DNA from: JAJDXO01 sp964620095 | GTDB taxonomy: Bacteria; Pseudomonadota; Alphaproteobacteria; Rhodospirillales; UBA2165 | Direction of reading: 5' to 3' | DNA: 15,105 nucleotides | NCBI GenBank assembly: GCA_964620095.1 | Contig: CAZUGT010000289.1 | Span: 1 to 15,105 of the forward strand | Part shown: positions 6,111 to 14,754 of the stretch, in pieces | Numbering within the stretch: position 1 is the first letter of the stretch | Layout: every line of letters begins with the position of its first letter | Position numbers and translations under genes: made by a program | Notes under the pieces: generated by a model | Told to the model about the DNA's origin: nothing | The model's input: only the letters and a program-made list of their open reading frames with translations | Database searches by the model: none

Positions 6111-6760
6111 CTAAACCCCTTTTATTGCAGCCTTTATCCGGCCAAACACGTCATCGATCGAGCCCATCCCGTCGACCGCCTGAAGCGATCCCTTTCCCTC
6201 GTAATAGGGGAGAATGGGTGCGGTTTGTTCTCTATACGCTTCGAGCCGCGAACGCACGGTCTCGGCATTGTCGTCGGCGCGCCGGTTGAACTCGGTGGCG
6301 CCGCAATTGTCGCAAACGCCTTCCCGTTTCGGCCGCTTGAAGCTGTCATGGTATCCGGCGCCGCATTTGGCGCACGAAAAACGCCCGGAAATCCGCTCCA
6401 CCACGACATCTTCGTCGACGGTGATCTGGACCACGTGATCGATTTTGAGCCCCTTCTCGACCAGCATGGCGTCCAGCGCCTCGGCCTGCGCGGTGGTCCG
6501 CGGAAAACCGTCGAGAATCACTCCGTCGCCGCCGTTGCCGGTATCGATCCGCCCGGCGATCATGGCGATCATCAGATCATCCGGGACCAGATCGCCCCGC
6601 TCTATGATTTCCTTGGCGGTCCGTCCAAGCTCGGAGCCGGACTTGACCTCTTCGCGCAGCATGTCGCCGGTGGAGAGCTGGACCAGGCTGAACTCGTCAC
6701 ACAAGCGCTCGGCCTGGGTGCCCTTGCCGGCGCCAGGCGCTCCCAACAGGATGAGGTTCA

Positions 6761-6761
<1 letters not shown>
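6111..6761 (-). CDS. adk: Adenylate kinase with four-cysteine (zinc-type) lid
   Basis: Adenylate kinase interconverts ATP + AMP and 2 ADP in the cytoplasm. The 216-residue long form carries the P-loop GAPGAGKGT (7-15), the AMP-site segment LSTGDMLR (29-36), DGFPRT (84-89) and RRADD (160-164). The lid contains Cys130, Cys133, Cys150 and Cys153 (CX2C-X16-CX2C), which marks the metal-binding type; in E. coli these positions are not cysteines. The ATG overlaps the secY stop by one base (TAATG), so the two are probably translated together. Placement after secY in the spc operon is common outside the enteric bacteria. Confidence 0.98.
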
Positions 6762-8101
<1,340 letters not shown>

Positions 8102-8116
8102 GGGCGGGGTTCGCCT

Positions 8117-8722
8117 TTATTCCTGCTCTGATTTGTCTTCCTGCTGGTCCGCACCCTGATCCGCCGCTTTTTCGGCGGGCGCCTTTTCGGCCGGCGTATC
8201 CTCGGCACTCGCTTCGGCCTGGGCCTTTTTCTTGCCGCCTCGGTCGCGCTTCGGCTTGTCCGATGGCGGCGGCAGAATAACGCTGCCCCCCGCCTTCTCG
8301 ACCGCTGCGACGGCGCCCTTGGACGCGCCGGCGCACTCGATGGTCACTTTAGCCGAAATCTCGCCCTTGCCGAGCAGCCGAACGCCGTCGTGAACCGAAT
8401 TGATGACACCGGCCGCCTTCAGCGTTTCGGCATTGATGGTTCCCTTGGCGTCCAGCTTCTTGGCATCGATGGCCTTTTGCAGGCGGCCGACATTGACCTC
8501 GGCGTAGCGCTTGCCGAACAGGTTGTTGAAGCCCCGCTTCGGCGTCCGCCGGTAGAGGGGCATCTGGCCGCCCTCGAATCCGAGCAGCGAGACGCCGCTC
8601 CGGGATTTCTGGCCCTTGACGCCGCGCCCGGCGGTCTCGCCCTTGCCCGATGCCTGGCCCCGGCCGACCCGGGTGCGCGGCGTGCGCGCGCCGGGATTAT
8701 CGCGAATTTCGTTCAGCTTCAT
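8117..8722 (-). CDS. rplO: 50S ribosomal protein L15 with extended C-terminal tail
   Basis: L15 is a late-assembling protein of the large subunit that threads through 23S rRNA. The core (1-150) is typical: MKLNEIRDNPGARTPRTRVG, GKGETAGRGVKGQKSRSG, GFEGGQMPLYRRTPKRGF and the C-terminal domain ending near GGSVILPPP. The product has 201 residues, about 50 more than usual. The extra part (151-201) is low-complexity Lys/Glu/Ala/Asp/Gln sequence with a PAEKA repeat, basic first and acidic later. It is probably disordered. It is in frame and ends 15 nt before secY, so no frameshift is needed to explain it. Confidence 0.97.
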   Translation of the reverse strand: MKLNEIRDNPGARTPRTRVGRGQASGKGETAGRGVKGQKSRSGVSLLGFEGGQMPLYRRTPKRGFNNLFGKRYAEVNVGRLQKAIDAKKLDAKGTINAETLKAAGVINSVHDGVRLLGKGEISAKVTIECAGASKGAVAAVEKAGGSVILPPPSDKPKRDRGGKKKAQAEASAEDTPAEKAPAEKAADQGADQQEDKSEQE

Positions 8723-8737
8723 CTTTCCTGTCCTTAT

Positions 8738-8759
8738 GGGCTATCCGGTTATTTAGCCC
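8738..8759 (-). promoter_or_regulatory. Hairpin in the rpmD-rplO gap
   Basis: On the minus strand GGGCTA (8759-8754) pairs with TAGCCC (8743-8738) around a 10-nt loop, directly after the rpmD stop and before the AGGACAGGA ribosome region of rplO. No T-run follows. It may be chance. Confidence 0.3.
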
Positions 8760-8760
8760 G

Positions 8761-8955
8761 TTAGGCGTTCTCTTCCACCCTTACCAGGTGGCTGACCTTG
8801 TTGATCATGCCGCGAACGGCGGGCGTATCCTCGAGCGTCCGGGTGCGGTGCATCTTGTTGAGGCCGAGCCCCACCAAGGTCGCGCGCTGATCCTTCGGCC
8901 GCCCGATGGGGCTGCCGATCTGGGTCACGGTAACGGTTTTCTTTGTCTCGGCCAC
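8761..8955 (-). CDS. rpmD: 50S ribosomal protein L30
   Basis: L30 is a small surface protein of the large subunit. With GTG at 8955 the product has 64 residues, near the family length. It reads KTVTVTQIGSPIGRPKDQRATLVGLGLNKMHRTRTLEDTPAVRGMINKVSHLVRV, the full L30 fold with its SPIGRP..Q..TL.GLGL signature. The open frame extends upstream to 9051 inside rpsE, but that part is not L30-like, and AAGGAG at 8968-8963 is seven nt before the GTG. The gap to the rpsE stop is 4 nt. Confidence 0.97.
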   Translation of the reverse strand: MAETKKTVTVTQIGSPIGRPKDQRATLVGLGLNKMHRTRTLEDTPAVRGMINKVSHLVRVEENA

Positions 8956-8959
8956 GAAC

Positions 8960-9547
8960 CTACTCCTTCTCGGCCACGGCGCCTTCGCGGCGGCCGACGA
9001 TATCGCCGACCTTCTTGCCCCGCTTGGCGGCGATGGAACGCGGCGAGGCAAGGTTCTGCAGCGCGGCCAAGGTGGCCTTGACCATGTTGTGGGGGTTCGG
9101 ACTGCCGGTCGACTTGGCGACCACGTCCTGAACGCCCAGGGTTTCGAAGACCGCGCGCATGGGACCGCCGGCGATGATGCCGGTGCCCGGAGGCGCCGCG
9201 CGGACCACGACCTTGCCGGCGCCGAAGCGGCCGGTGGAATCGTGATGCAGCGTCCGGCCCTCGCGGAGCGGCACGCGGATCATCTTGTTCTTGGCGGCCT
9301 CGGTGGCCTTGCGAATGGCTTCCGGCACCTCGCGCGCCTTGCCCGAACCGTAGCCGACCCGGCCGCGGCCGTCACCGACCACCACCAGCGCTGCGAAGCC
9401 GAACCGGCGGCCGCCCTTGACGACCTTGGCGACGCGGTTGATGCTGACCAGCTTGTCGATAAGCTCCGGATCTTCGCGGGGACCGCCGCGTCCGCGATCG
9501 GACCCGCCGCGCTGTCCGCGCTCTCCGCCCATCGGTGCCTGTGCCAT
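8960..9547 (-). CDS. rpsE: 30S ribosomal protein S5
   Basis: S5 lines the mRNA entry side of the small subunit and is involved in decoding accuracy. The double-stranded-RNA-like domain begins at LIDKLVSINRVAKVVKGGRRFGFAALVVVGD, followed by GRVGYGSGKAREVPEAIRKA, and the C-terminal domain contains APPGTGIIAGGPMRAVFE and GSPNPHNMVKATLAAL. At 195 residues it is about 30 longer than E. coli S5, mostly from a Gly/Arg-rich N-terminal stretch (1-25). It starts 12 nt after rplR; the rplR TAG stop is part of the TAGGAG ribosome site. Confidence 0.99.
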   Translation of the reverse strand: MAQAPMGGERGQRGGSDRGRGGPREDPELIDKLVSINRVAKVVKGGRRFGFAALVVVGDGRGRVGYGSGKAREVPEAIRKATEAAKNKMIRVPLREGRTLHHDSTGRFGAGKVVVRAAPPGTGIIAGGPMRAVFETLGVQDVVAKSTGSPNPHNMVKATLAALQNLASPRSIAAKRGKKVGDIVGRREGAVAEKE

Positions 9548-9559
9548 ATCCTAACTCTC

Positions 9560-9922
9560 CTAAAACGCGAGACCGCCCTCGCGGGCAGCCTCGGCCAGGG
9601 CCTTGACCCGGCCGTGATAAAGATAACCGCCGCGGTCGAAGACCACGGTGTCGACCCCGGCCGATTTGGCCCGCTCGGCGATCAACTTGCCGACCTTGGC
9701 CGCGATGTCCTTGTTGGCGCCGGTCTTCCGGCCGCCCCGTACGTCACCCTCGACGCTGGACGCCGCGGCGACCGTCACGCCCTTCTCGTCGTCGATGACC
9801 TGGGCGTAAATGTGCTTGCCGGACCGGAATACCGACAGGCGCGGGCGGCCCGGGTTGGTCCGGCGGAGATGCGCCCGGTTTCGTTGCCGGCGCTTGTTGA
9901 AAAGCTCACTGGACGACTTCAT
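9560..9922 (-). CDS. rplR: 50S ribosomal protein L18
   Basis: L18 binds 5S rRNA with L5 and L25 and joins it to the large subunit. The 120-residue product reads NKRRQRNRAHLRRTNPGRPRLSVFRSGKHIYAQVIDD at the start and FDRGGYLYHGRVKALAEAAREGGLAF at the end, both highly characteristic. ATG lies 2 nt after the rplF TAG stop, so translation is probably coupled to rplF. Confidence 0.99.
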   Translation of the reverse strand: MKSSSELFNKRRQRNRAHLRRTNPGRPRLSVFRSGKHIYAQVIDDEKGVTVAAASSVEGDVRGGRKTGANKDIAAKVGKLIAERAKSAGVDTVVFDRGGYLYHGRVKALAEAAREGGLAF

Positions 9923-9924
9923 GG

Positions 9925-10458
9925 CTACTTCTTCTTACCTTCCTTGCGCAGAATCTGTTCGCCTTTGTAGCGGACGCCCTTGCCCTTGTAGGGCTCGGGC
10001 GGACGGAACGAACGGATTTTTGCCGCGACCGAACCGACTTGTTGCTTGTTCGCGCCGGTGACCGCGATCTCGGTCTGCGTTTCGCACTTGATCTCGATCC
10101 CTTCCGGCACCGGATACTTGACCTCATGGGAATAGCCGAGCTGCAGGACCAGCGTATTGCCCTGCATCTGCGCCCGGTAGCCCACGCCCTGGATCTCCAA
10201 CTCCTTGCTGAACCCCTCGGACACGCCGGTGACGATATTGTCGGCAAGGCTGCGGTAGGTACCCCACAGCTTGCGGGCCTTGATGGAATCGTCCACCGGC
10301 TTCACCCAGATCTTGTCGTCTTCCAGGGTGGGCTCGACCTCGTCCACGAAGGTCAGGCTAAGCTCGCCCAGCTTGCCCTTCGCCTTCAGGACCCTATCGG
10401 CCAGCTCGACGGTGACCCCGTCGGGAACATTGACCGGCAATTGACCTACGCGTGACAT
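9925..10458 (-). CDS. rplF: 50S ribosomal protein L6
   Basis: L6 lies near the factor-binding site and the sarcin-ricin loop of 23S rRNA. The 177-residue product starts MSRVGQLPVNVPDGVTVEL and has two repeated L6 domains; the second ends with the signature RPPEPYKGKGVRYKGE followed by a basic tail. Length and order are normal. It follows rpsH after 24 nt. Confidence 0.99.
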   Translation of the reverse strand: MSRVGQLPVNVPDGVTVELADRVLKAKGKLGELSLTFVDEVEPTLEDDKIWVKPVDDSIKARKLWGTYRSLADNIVTGVSEGFSKELEIQGVGYRAQMQGNTLVLQLGYSHEVKYPVPEGIEIKCETQTEIAVTGANKQQVGSVAAKIRSFRPPEPYKGKGVRYKGEQILRKEGKKK

Positions 10459-10482
10459 GATGCGTCTGGCTCCTTCAGCCCT

Positions 10483-10881
10483 CTAGAATACCTGGCACAG
10501 CACTTCGCCGCCGACGTTGGCGGCCCGTGCCTCGGCATCGGACATCACGCCGCGCGGCGTCGACAGGATGGAAATGCCCAGCCCGTTATAGACCCGCGGC
10601 AGGTCCTTGATTTTCGAATACACCCGGCGGCCCGGACGGGACACGCGGCTGATCTCCTTGATCACCGGTTCACCGTCGAAGTATTTGAGCTCGATCTTGA
10701 TCTCATCGATGCCCGGGCGGACATTGTGCCGGGAGTAGTCGCGGATGTAGCCCTCACGCTTGAGAACATCCAACAGGTTCTCGCGCAGACGGGAGGCCGG
10801 GGCGTGGACGCTGTCCATGCGCGCCGATTGGCCATTCCGAATTCGGGTCAGCAGGTCCGCGACGGGATCGCTCATTGACAT
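10483..10881 (-). CDS. rpsH: 30S ribosomal protein S8
   Basis: S8 binds the central domain of 16S rRNA early in assembly; in E. coli it also represses spc operon translation. The 132-residue product reads SDPVADLLTRIRNGQSA at the start, and STPRGVMSDAEARAANVGGEVLCQVF at the end, where STPRG and VGGE form the rRNA-binding surface. Two ATG codons (10881 and 10875) are possible; the first is favoured because the GGAGGA site ahead of it has normal spacing. I did not see an obvious copy of the E. coli S8 operator: the rplX-rplE gap is only 8 nt. Confidence 0.99.
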   Translation of the reverse strand: MSMSDPVADLLTRIRNGQSARMDSVHAPASRLRENLLDVLKREGYIRDYSRHNVRPGIDEIKIELKYFDGEPVIKEISRVSRPGRRVYSKIKDLPRVYNGLGISILSTPRGVMSDAEARAANVGGEVLCQVF

Positions 10882-10899
10882 GGGACGATACTTCCTCCG

Positions 10900-11205
10900 T
10901 TACCAGCTGGATTTGACCATGCCCGGGATTTGCCCGGCCGAGGCCAAGTCTCTGAGTGCAATGCGTGAAAGACGGAACTTCCGATAGTTGCCGCGCGGCC
11001 GGCCGGTCAGCTGACACCGCAGGCGGACGCGGGACGGTGACGAATTGCGGGGCAATTGCGCCAGCTTGAGGCGCGCGTTGAAGCGCTCCTCCGGTGACAG
11101 GGAGTCATCCTTGGCGGCGGCTTTCAGCGCTTTCCGCTTGGCCGCGTACCTGCCGGCCAAACGCTGGCGCTTCTTGTTCCGCTCGACGACGCTTCTCTTA
11201 GCCAT
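10900..11205 (-). CDS. rpsN: 30S ribosomal protein S14, long zinc-free form
   Basis: S14 is in the head of the small subunit. The product has 101 residues and lacks the CX2C pairs of the short zinc type, so it is the C-minus form usual in proteobacteria. Diagnostic parts are MAKRSVVERNKKRQRL, LPRNSSPSRVRLRCQLTGRPRG and RLSRIALRDLASAGQIPGMVKSSW. It lies between rplE and rpsH with gaps of 19 and 18 nt. Confidence 0.99.
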   Translation of the reverse strand: MAKRSVVERNKKRQRLAGRYAAKRKALKAAAKDDSLSPEERFNARLKLAQLPRNSSPSRVRLRCQLTGRPRGNYRKFRLSRIALRDLASAGQIPGMVKSSW

Positions 11206-11224
11206 CCTCTACTCCGTCGTTCGA

Positions 11225-11767
11225 CTAGTTCTGAAACGGCATGTCGAATCCCTTGAGGAGCGCGCGGGCTTCCTCATCGGACCGTGCCGTGGTGCAAATG
11301 ACGACATCCATGCCGCGGATCTCGTCAACCTGATCGTAGTTGATCTCCGGGAACACGATCTGTTCCTTGAGACCGAAGGCGAAATTTCCCCGGCCGTCGA
11401 AGCTCCTGCCGGAAATGCCCCGGAAGTCGCGGATACGGGGCATGGCGACATTCACCAGGCGGTCGAGAAACTCGTACATGCGGTCGCCGCGGAGCGTCAC
11501 CTTGCAGCCGACGGGCATACCGTCGCGCAGCTTGAAGTTGGCGATCGACTTCCGGGCCTTGGTGATCACCGGGCGCTGACCGGCGATGAGCGCCATCTCC
11601 TCGGCCGCGGCATTGACCTTCTTGGCATCGGCGACACCGTCGCCGACCCCCATGTTGAGGACGATCTTCTCCAGCTTCGGCACCTCCATGTTGTTCCCGT
11701 AGGAGAACTCCTGGATCAATGCCGGCTTGACCGTCTGCTCGAAATGTTCACGTAGCCTTGCCATCAT
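11225..11767 (-). CDS. rplE: 50S ribosomal protein L5
   Basis: L5 binds 5S rRNA and forms the bridge to S13 in the small-subunit head. The 180-residue product contains MEVPKLEKIVLNMGVGDGV, ITGQRP-like LIAGQRPVITKARKSIANFKLRDGMPVG, and the C-terminal FPEINYDQVDEIRGMDVVICTTA. Two ATG codons are adjacent (11767 and 11764); both lie behind AGGA within the rplX stop region, and the second gives the common MARL start. The gap to rplX is 8 nt. Confidence 0.99.
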   Translation of the reverse strand: MMARLREHFEQTVKPALIQEFSYGNNMEVPKLEKIVLNMGVGDGVADAKKVNAAAEEMALIAGQRPVITKARKSIANFKLRDGMPVGCKVTLRGDRMYEFLDRLVNVAMPRIRDFRGISGRSFDGRGNFAFGLKEQIVFPEINYDQVDEIRGMDVVICTTARSDEEARALLKGFDMPFQN

Positions 11768-11775
11768 GAATATTC

Positions 11776-12099
11776 CTATAAATCAATTACTTCTCCGGAT
11801 TTCTTCGCGTAACGGACCTTGCGGCCGTCCTCCAGAGTCCGGTAGCCGACCCGCGTCGCGGTGGAGTCCTCGGGATCCACATGGGCGAGGTTGGACAGAT
11901 GGATGGACGCTTCCTTCTCGACGATGCCGCCGGGATTGGATTGAGTCGGCCGGGTGTGGCGCCTGACCACGTTCACGCCCTGGACGATCGCCCGCATATC
12001 GGCCGGCATCATTTTCAGCACGTCGCCGGTCTTGCCCTTGTCCCGGCCGGCGAGGACGATCACCTTGTCGCCCTTGCGGAATTTGAGACGCTTGGTCAT
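11776..12099 (-). CDS. rplX: 50S ribosomal protein L24
   Basis: L24 starts assembly of the large subunit and later sits by the tunnel exit. The 107-residue product has the KOW motif KFRKGDKVIVLAGRDKGKTGDVLKM (5-29), then VQGVNVVRRHTRPTQSNPGGIVEKEASIHLSNL, and the late RVGYRT segment. The ATG follows the rplN TAA stop with no gap (TAAATG), so coupled translation is likely. Confidence 0.99.
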   Translation of the reverse strand: MTKRLKFRKGDKVIVLAGRDKGKTGDVLKMMPADMRAIVQGVNVVRRHTRPTQSNPGGIVEKEASIHLSNLAHVDPEDSTATRVGYRTLEDGRKVRYAKKSGEVIDL

Positions 12100-12468
12100 T
12101 TACAGCACCTCCGGCGCGAGTGAGATGATCTTCATGTAATTCTTCTGGCGCAGTTCACGGGTCACCGGGCCGAATATACGGGTGCCGATGGGCTCGTTCT
12201 GCTGGTTGATCAGCACCGCAGCATTGTGATCGAAGCGGATCGCGCTGCCGTCGTTGCGGCGGATTTCCTTCGCCGTCCGGACGATCACCGCGCGGTGCAT
12301 CTCTCCCTTCTTCACCCGGCCTCGCGGAATCGCTTCCTTGACCGAAACCACGATGACGTCGCCGACCGAAGCGGTCTTCCGCTTCGAGCCGCCGAGAACC
12401 TTGATGCACTGAACCTTCCGGGCGCCGGAGTTATCGGCGACATCGAGGTTGGTTTGCATCTGAATCAT
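12100..12468 (-). CDS. rplN: 50S ribosomal protein L14
   Basis: L14 lies at the subunit interface and takes part in bridges to 16S rRNA. The 122-residue length is exact for the family. It reads MIQMQTNLDVADNSGARKVQCIKVLGGSKRKTASVGDVIVVSVKEA, then GDVHRAVIVR-like KGEMHRAVIVRTAKEIRRNDGS and FGPVTRELRQKNYMKIISLAPEVL. It is the first gene of the spc part. The 34-nt gap after rpsQ contains no recognisable promoter, so it probably continues the S10 transcript. Confidence 0.99.
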   Translation of the reverse strand: MIQMQTNLDVADNSGARKVQCIKVLGGSKRKTASVGDVIVVSVKEAIPRGRVKKGEMHRAVIVRTAKEIRRNDGSAIRFDHNAAVLINQQNEPIGTRIFGPVTRELRQKNYMKIISLAPEVL

Positions 12469-12502
12469 GGCACCTTGCCTTTTCGCTTATGCCGAAGCCG
12501 CG

Positions 12503-12739
12503 CTACTGCGCCGCCTCGACGACTTCCCATCTTTTGCGTTTGGAAAGCGGCCGGCATTCCCGGATGCTTACCACGTCGCCGATCTTCTTCTCGTTCGCCT
12601 CGTCGTGGGCGACGTACTTCTTCGAGCGCTTGATGTACTTTTTGTACAACGGGTGCTTGAAGCGGCGCTCCACGTTCACCACCACCGTCTTGTCCATCTT
12701 GTCGCTGACCACGACACCTTGCATGACACGCCTGGGCAT
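12503..12739 (-). CDS. rpsQ: 30S ribosomal protein S17
   Basis: S17 is a primary binder of 16S rRNA in the body of the small subunit. The 78-residue product shows the OB-fold pattern GVVVSDKMDKTVVVNVERRFKHPLYKKYIKRSKKYVAHDE and the signature GDVVSIRECRPLSKRKRW. It starts 14 nt after rpmC and ends the S10 part of the cluster. Confidence 0.99.
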   Translation of the reverse strand: MPRRVMQGVVVSDKMDKTVVVNVERRFKHPLYKKYIKRSKKYVAHDEANEKKIGDVVSIRECRPLSKRKRWEVVEAAQ

Positions 12740-12753
12740 TGGTCTTGTTCTCC

Positions 12754-12951
12754 TTAACTCTCGGCGCCGGCTTTTTGGGCCGCGATCGTCTTGATGCGCG
12801 CGATATCCCGGCGGACCTGCCGGACCCGTGCCGTATTCTCGAGCTGGCCGCTGGCTTTCTGGAAACGCAGGTTGAACGCCTCCTTGGTCAGCTCTTCCAA
12901 CTGCTCGTCGAGTTCATCGGGCGACTTGGATCGGATATCCTGGGCTTTCAT
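12754..12951 (-). CDS. rpmC: 50S ribosomal protein L29
   Basis: L29 is a short two-helix protein at the tunnel exit, near where trigger factor and signal recognition particle dock. The 65-residue product is made of two predicted helices and carries the signature EAFNLRFQKASGQLENTARVRQVRRDIARIKT. It starts 20 nt after rplP. Confidence 0.98.
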   Translation of the reverse strand: MKAQDIRSKSPDELDEQLEELTKEAFNLRFQKASGQLENTARVRQVRRDIARIKTIAAQKAGAES

Positions 12952-12971
12952 CGTGCTTTCCTCGGCTTCCT

Positions 12972-13385
12972 CTAGGCGCCCAGCCGCTGCACGAATTTGG
13001 TCTGGTTCGGCAGTTTGGCGGCGGCCAGTTCAAAAGCGCGCCGGGCCACGGTCTCCGGCACGCCATCGATCTCAAACATAATCCGGCCCGGCTTGACCCG
13101 GGCGATCCAGAATTCGGGCGTCCCCTTACCCTTGCCCTGGCGGACCTCGGCGGGCTTGGTCGATACCGGCACGTCCGGGAAGATGCGAATCCACACCCGG
13201 CCCGAACGCTTCATGTGGCGGGTCATGGTCCGCCGCGCGGCCTCGATCTGGCGCGAGGTGATCCGCCCCGGCGTCGTCGCCTTGAGGCCGAAGGAGCCGA
13301 AGTTCAGCGACGCGCCGCCCTTGGCGTGGCCGTGAATGCGGCCCTTATGCGCCTTGCGGTATTTTGTGCGTTTCGGTTGCAGCAT
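12972..13385 (-). CDS. rplP: 50S ribosomal protein L16
   Basis: L16 helps shape the A-site tRNA pocket of the large subunit. The start is ATG 13385, giving 137 residues, the family length. The open frame reaches back to 13586 within rpsC, but that extension has no L16 likeness. The sequence begins MLQPKRTKYRKAHKGR, continues with GLKATTPGRITSRQIEAARRTMTRHMKRSGRVWIRIFPD and ends with RRAFELAAAKLPNQTKFV. The gap to the rpsC stop is 17 nt. Confidence 0.98.
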   Translation of the reverse strand: MLQPKRTKYRKAHKGRIHGHAKGGASLNFGSFGLKATTPGRITSRQIEAARRTMTRHMKRSGRVWIRIFPDVPVSTKPAEVRQGKGKGTPEFWIARVKPGRIMFEIDGVPETVARRAFELAAAKLPNQTKFVQRLGA

Positions 13386-13402
13386 GTTTTGGCTTCCTGG
13401 TC

Positions 13403-14083
13403 CTAGCGCGCCGGCTGTTGCTCGACCGCCCGCTTGTCGACGGCCATCGGGTCGCGCTCGAGGATTTCTCCGCGATAGACCCACACCTTGACGCCGCACG
13501 CGCCGTAGGTGGTTTGCGCCGTCGCGGTGCCGTAGTCGATGTCGGCGCGGAGCGTGTGCAGCGGCACCTGGCCCTCGCGGTACCACTCGGTCCGGGCGAT
13601 TTCCGCGCCGCCCAAACGGCCCGCGCAGTTGATCCGGATACCCTCGGCGCCGAGCCGCATGGCCGATTGCACGGCGCGCTTCATGGCGCGGCGGAAGGCG
13701 ATCCGACGCTCCAGCTGCTGGGCGATGTTTTCGGCCACCAGCGTCGCATCGATCTCCGGCTTGCGGATTTCGACGATGTTGAGGTTCACATCGGCGCCGG
13801 TACGTTGAGACAGCTCGCGGCGCAGCACTTCGATATCGGCGCCCTTCTTGCCGATCACCACGCCCGGCCGGGCCGTGTGGATGGTGATCCGCGCCTTTTT
13901 GGCGGGCCGCTCGATGACCACGCGGGACAGGCCGGCCTGGTGCAGACGCTTGGTCAGCATCTCCCGGAGCTCCAGATCTTCGTGGAGCATGTCCGCAAAA
14001 TCATCGTCTCCGGCGAACCACCGCGAATCCCAGGTGCGGTTGATCCCCAGCCGAAAGCCGATGGGATTGACCTTTTGACCCAT
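13403..14083 (-). CDS. rpsC: 30S ribosomal protein S3
   Basis: S3 forms part of the mRNA entry tunnel and has helicase-related contacts with mRNA. The 226-residue product starts MGQKVNPIGFRLGINRTWDSRWFA. A KH domain (about 38-108) contains GVVIGKKGADIE with the GxxG loop. The C-terminal domain includes QLERRIAFRRAMKRAVQSAMRLGAEGI and GACGVKVWVYRGE. Its ATG overlaps the rplV TAA stop by one base (TAATG at 14081-14085). Confidence 0.99.
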   Translation of the reverse strand: MGQKVNPIGFRLGINRTWDSRWFAGDDDFADMLHEDLELREMLTKRLHQAGLSRVVIERPAKKARITIHTARPGVVIGKKGADIEVLRRELSQRTGADVNLNIVEIRKPEIDATLVAENIAQQLERRIAFRRAMKRAVQSAMRLGAEGIRINCAGRLGGAEIARTEWYREGQVPLHTLRADIDYGTATAQTTYGACGVKVWVYRGEILERDPMAVDKRAVEQQPAR

Positions 14084-14463
14084 TACGCCGTCTCCTCACG
14101 TTCCCGCACAACAATGGTCAGATTGCTGAACGGTTTGAAAACTCGTCCGACCCGGCCGCGGGCGCGCGGGCGCCACCGCTTCATGACCAGATCCCGCCCG
14201 GCACTCGCCTCGGCCACATAGAGCCGGTCGATGTCGAGCTGCTGATTGTTTTCCGCATTGGCGATCGCCGACTGCAGAACCTTCTTGACCTCACCGGCGA
14301 TGCGGCGCTTGGAGAAAGTCAGCTCGCTGAGCGCCTTCTCGCAATCCATGCCGCGGATCGACTGCGCGACCAGATTGATCTTTTGCGGGCTGGTCCGGAT
14401 GAGGCGGCCATAGGCGCGCGCCTCGTTCTCGGCCAGCCGACGGGGTGCGGATTTCTTGCCCAT
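14083..14463 (-). CDS. rplV: 50S ribosomal protein L22
   Basis: L22 lines the nascent-peptide tunnel with a long beta hairpin, the place of macrolide-resistance changes in other bacteria. The hairpin region here is VMKRWRPRARGRVGRVFKP (about 93-111) and shows no visible deletion or insertion. The 126-residue product has a short N-terminal extension relative to E. coli (110 residues). Core signatures are RTSPQKINLVAQSIRG and VKKVLQSAIANAENN. It starts 2 nt after the rpsS stop. Confidence 0.99.
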   Translation of the reverse strand: MGKKSAPRRLAENEARAYGRLIRTSPQKINLVAQSIRGMDCEKALSELTFSKRRIAGEVKKVLQSAIANAENNQQLDIDRLYVAEASAGRDLVMKRWRPRARGRVGRVFKPFSNLTIVVREREETA

Positions 14464-14465
14464 CG

Positions 14466-14744
14466 TTACACCCTGCTCGCTTTCTTGTCGCCGGAGTGGC
14501 CCGCATAGGTGCGGGTCGGCGAAAATTCGCCGAACTTGTGACCGACCATGTTTTCGGTGACCAGCACCGGAATGAATTTCTGACCGTTGTAGACGCCGAA
14601 GGTCAGTCCGACGAATTGCGGCAGGATCGTCGAGCGCCGCGACCAGGTGCGGATCACGTCGTTGCGCCCGGCGGCGCGTTGATTCTCCGCCTTGGTCAGC
14701 AGGTACTGATCGACGAACGGTCCCTTCCAGACAGAACGAGCCAC
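14466..14744 (-). CDS. rpsS: 30S ribosomal protein S19
   Basis: S19 pairs with S13 in the small-subunit head. The 92-residue product begins ARSVWKGPFVDQYLL and contains RRSTILPQFVGLTFGVYNGQKFIPVLVTENMVGHKFGEFSPTR, the diagnostic core. The start codon is GTG at 14744, seven nt after AGGAG (14756-14752); this ribosome site overlaps the TAG stop of rplB. Confidence 0.99.
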   Translation of the reverse strand: MARSVWKGPFVDQYLLTKAENQRAAGRNDVIRTWSRRSTILPQFVGLTFGVYNGQKFIPVLVTENMVGHKFGEFSPTRTYAGHSGDKKASRV

Positions 14745-14754
14745 TCTTCTACTC

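Noticed and set aside
12469..12502. Separate spc promoter between rpsQ and rplN
   Set aside because: The 34-nt gap shows no -35/-10 pair; the region looks like a continuous S10-spc transcript.
13386..13586. Upstream extension of the L16 frame
   Set aside because: The added residues overlap rpsC and do not resemble L16; ATG 13385 gives the exact family N-terminus and length.
13364..14221. 285-codon plus-strand frame opposite rpsC and rplV
   Set aside because: Covers two certain ribosomal genes on the other strand; low-complexity antisense product.
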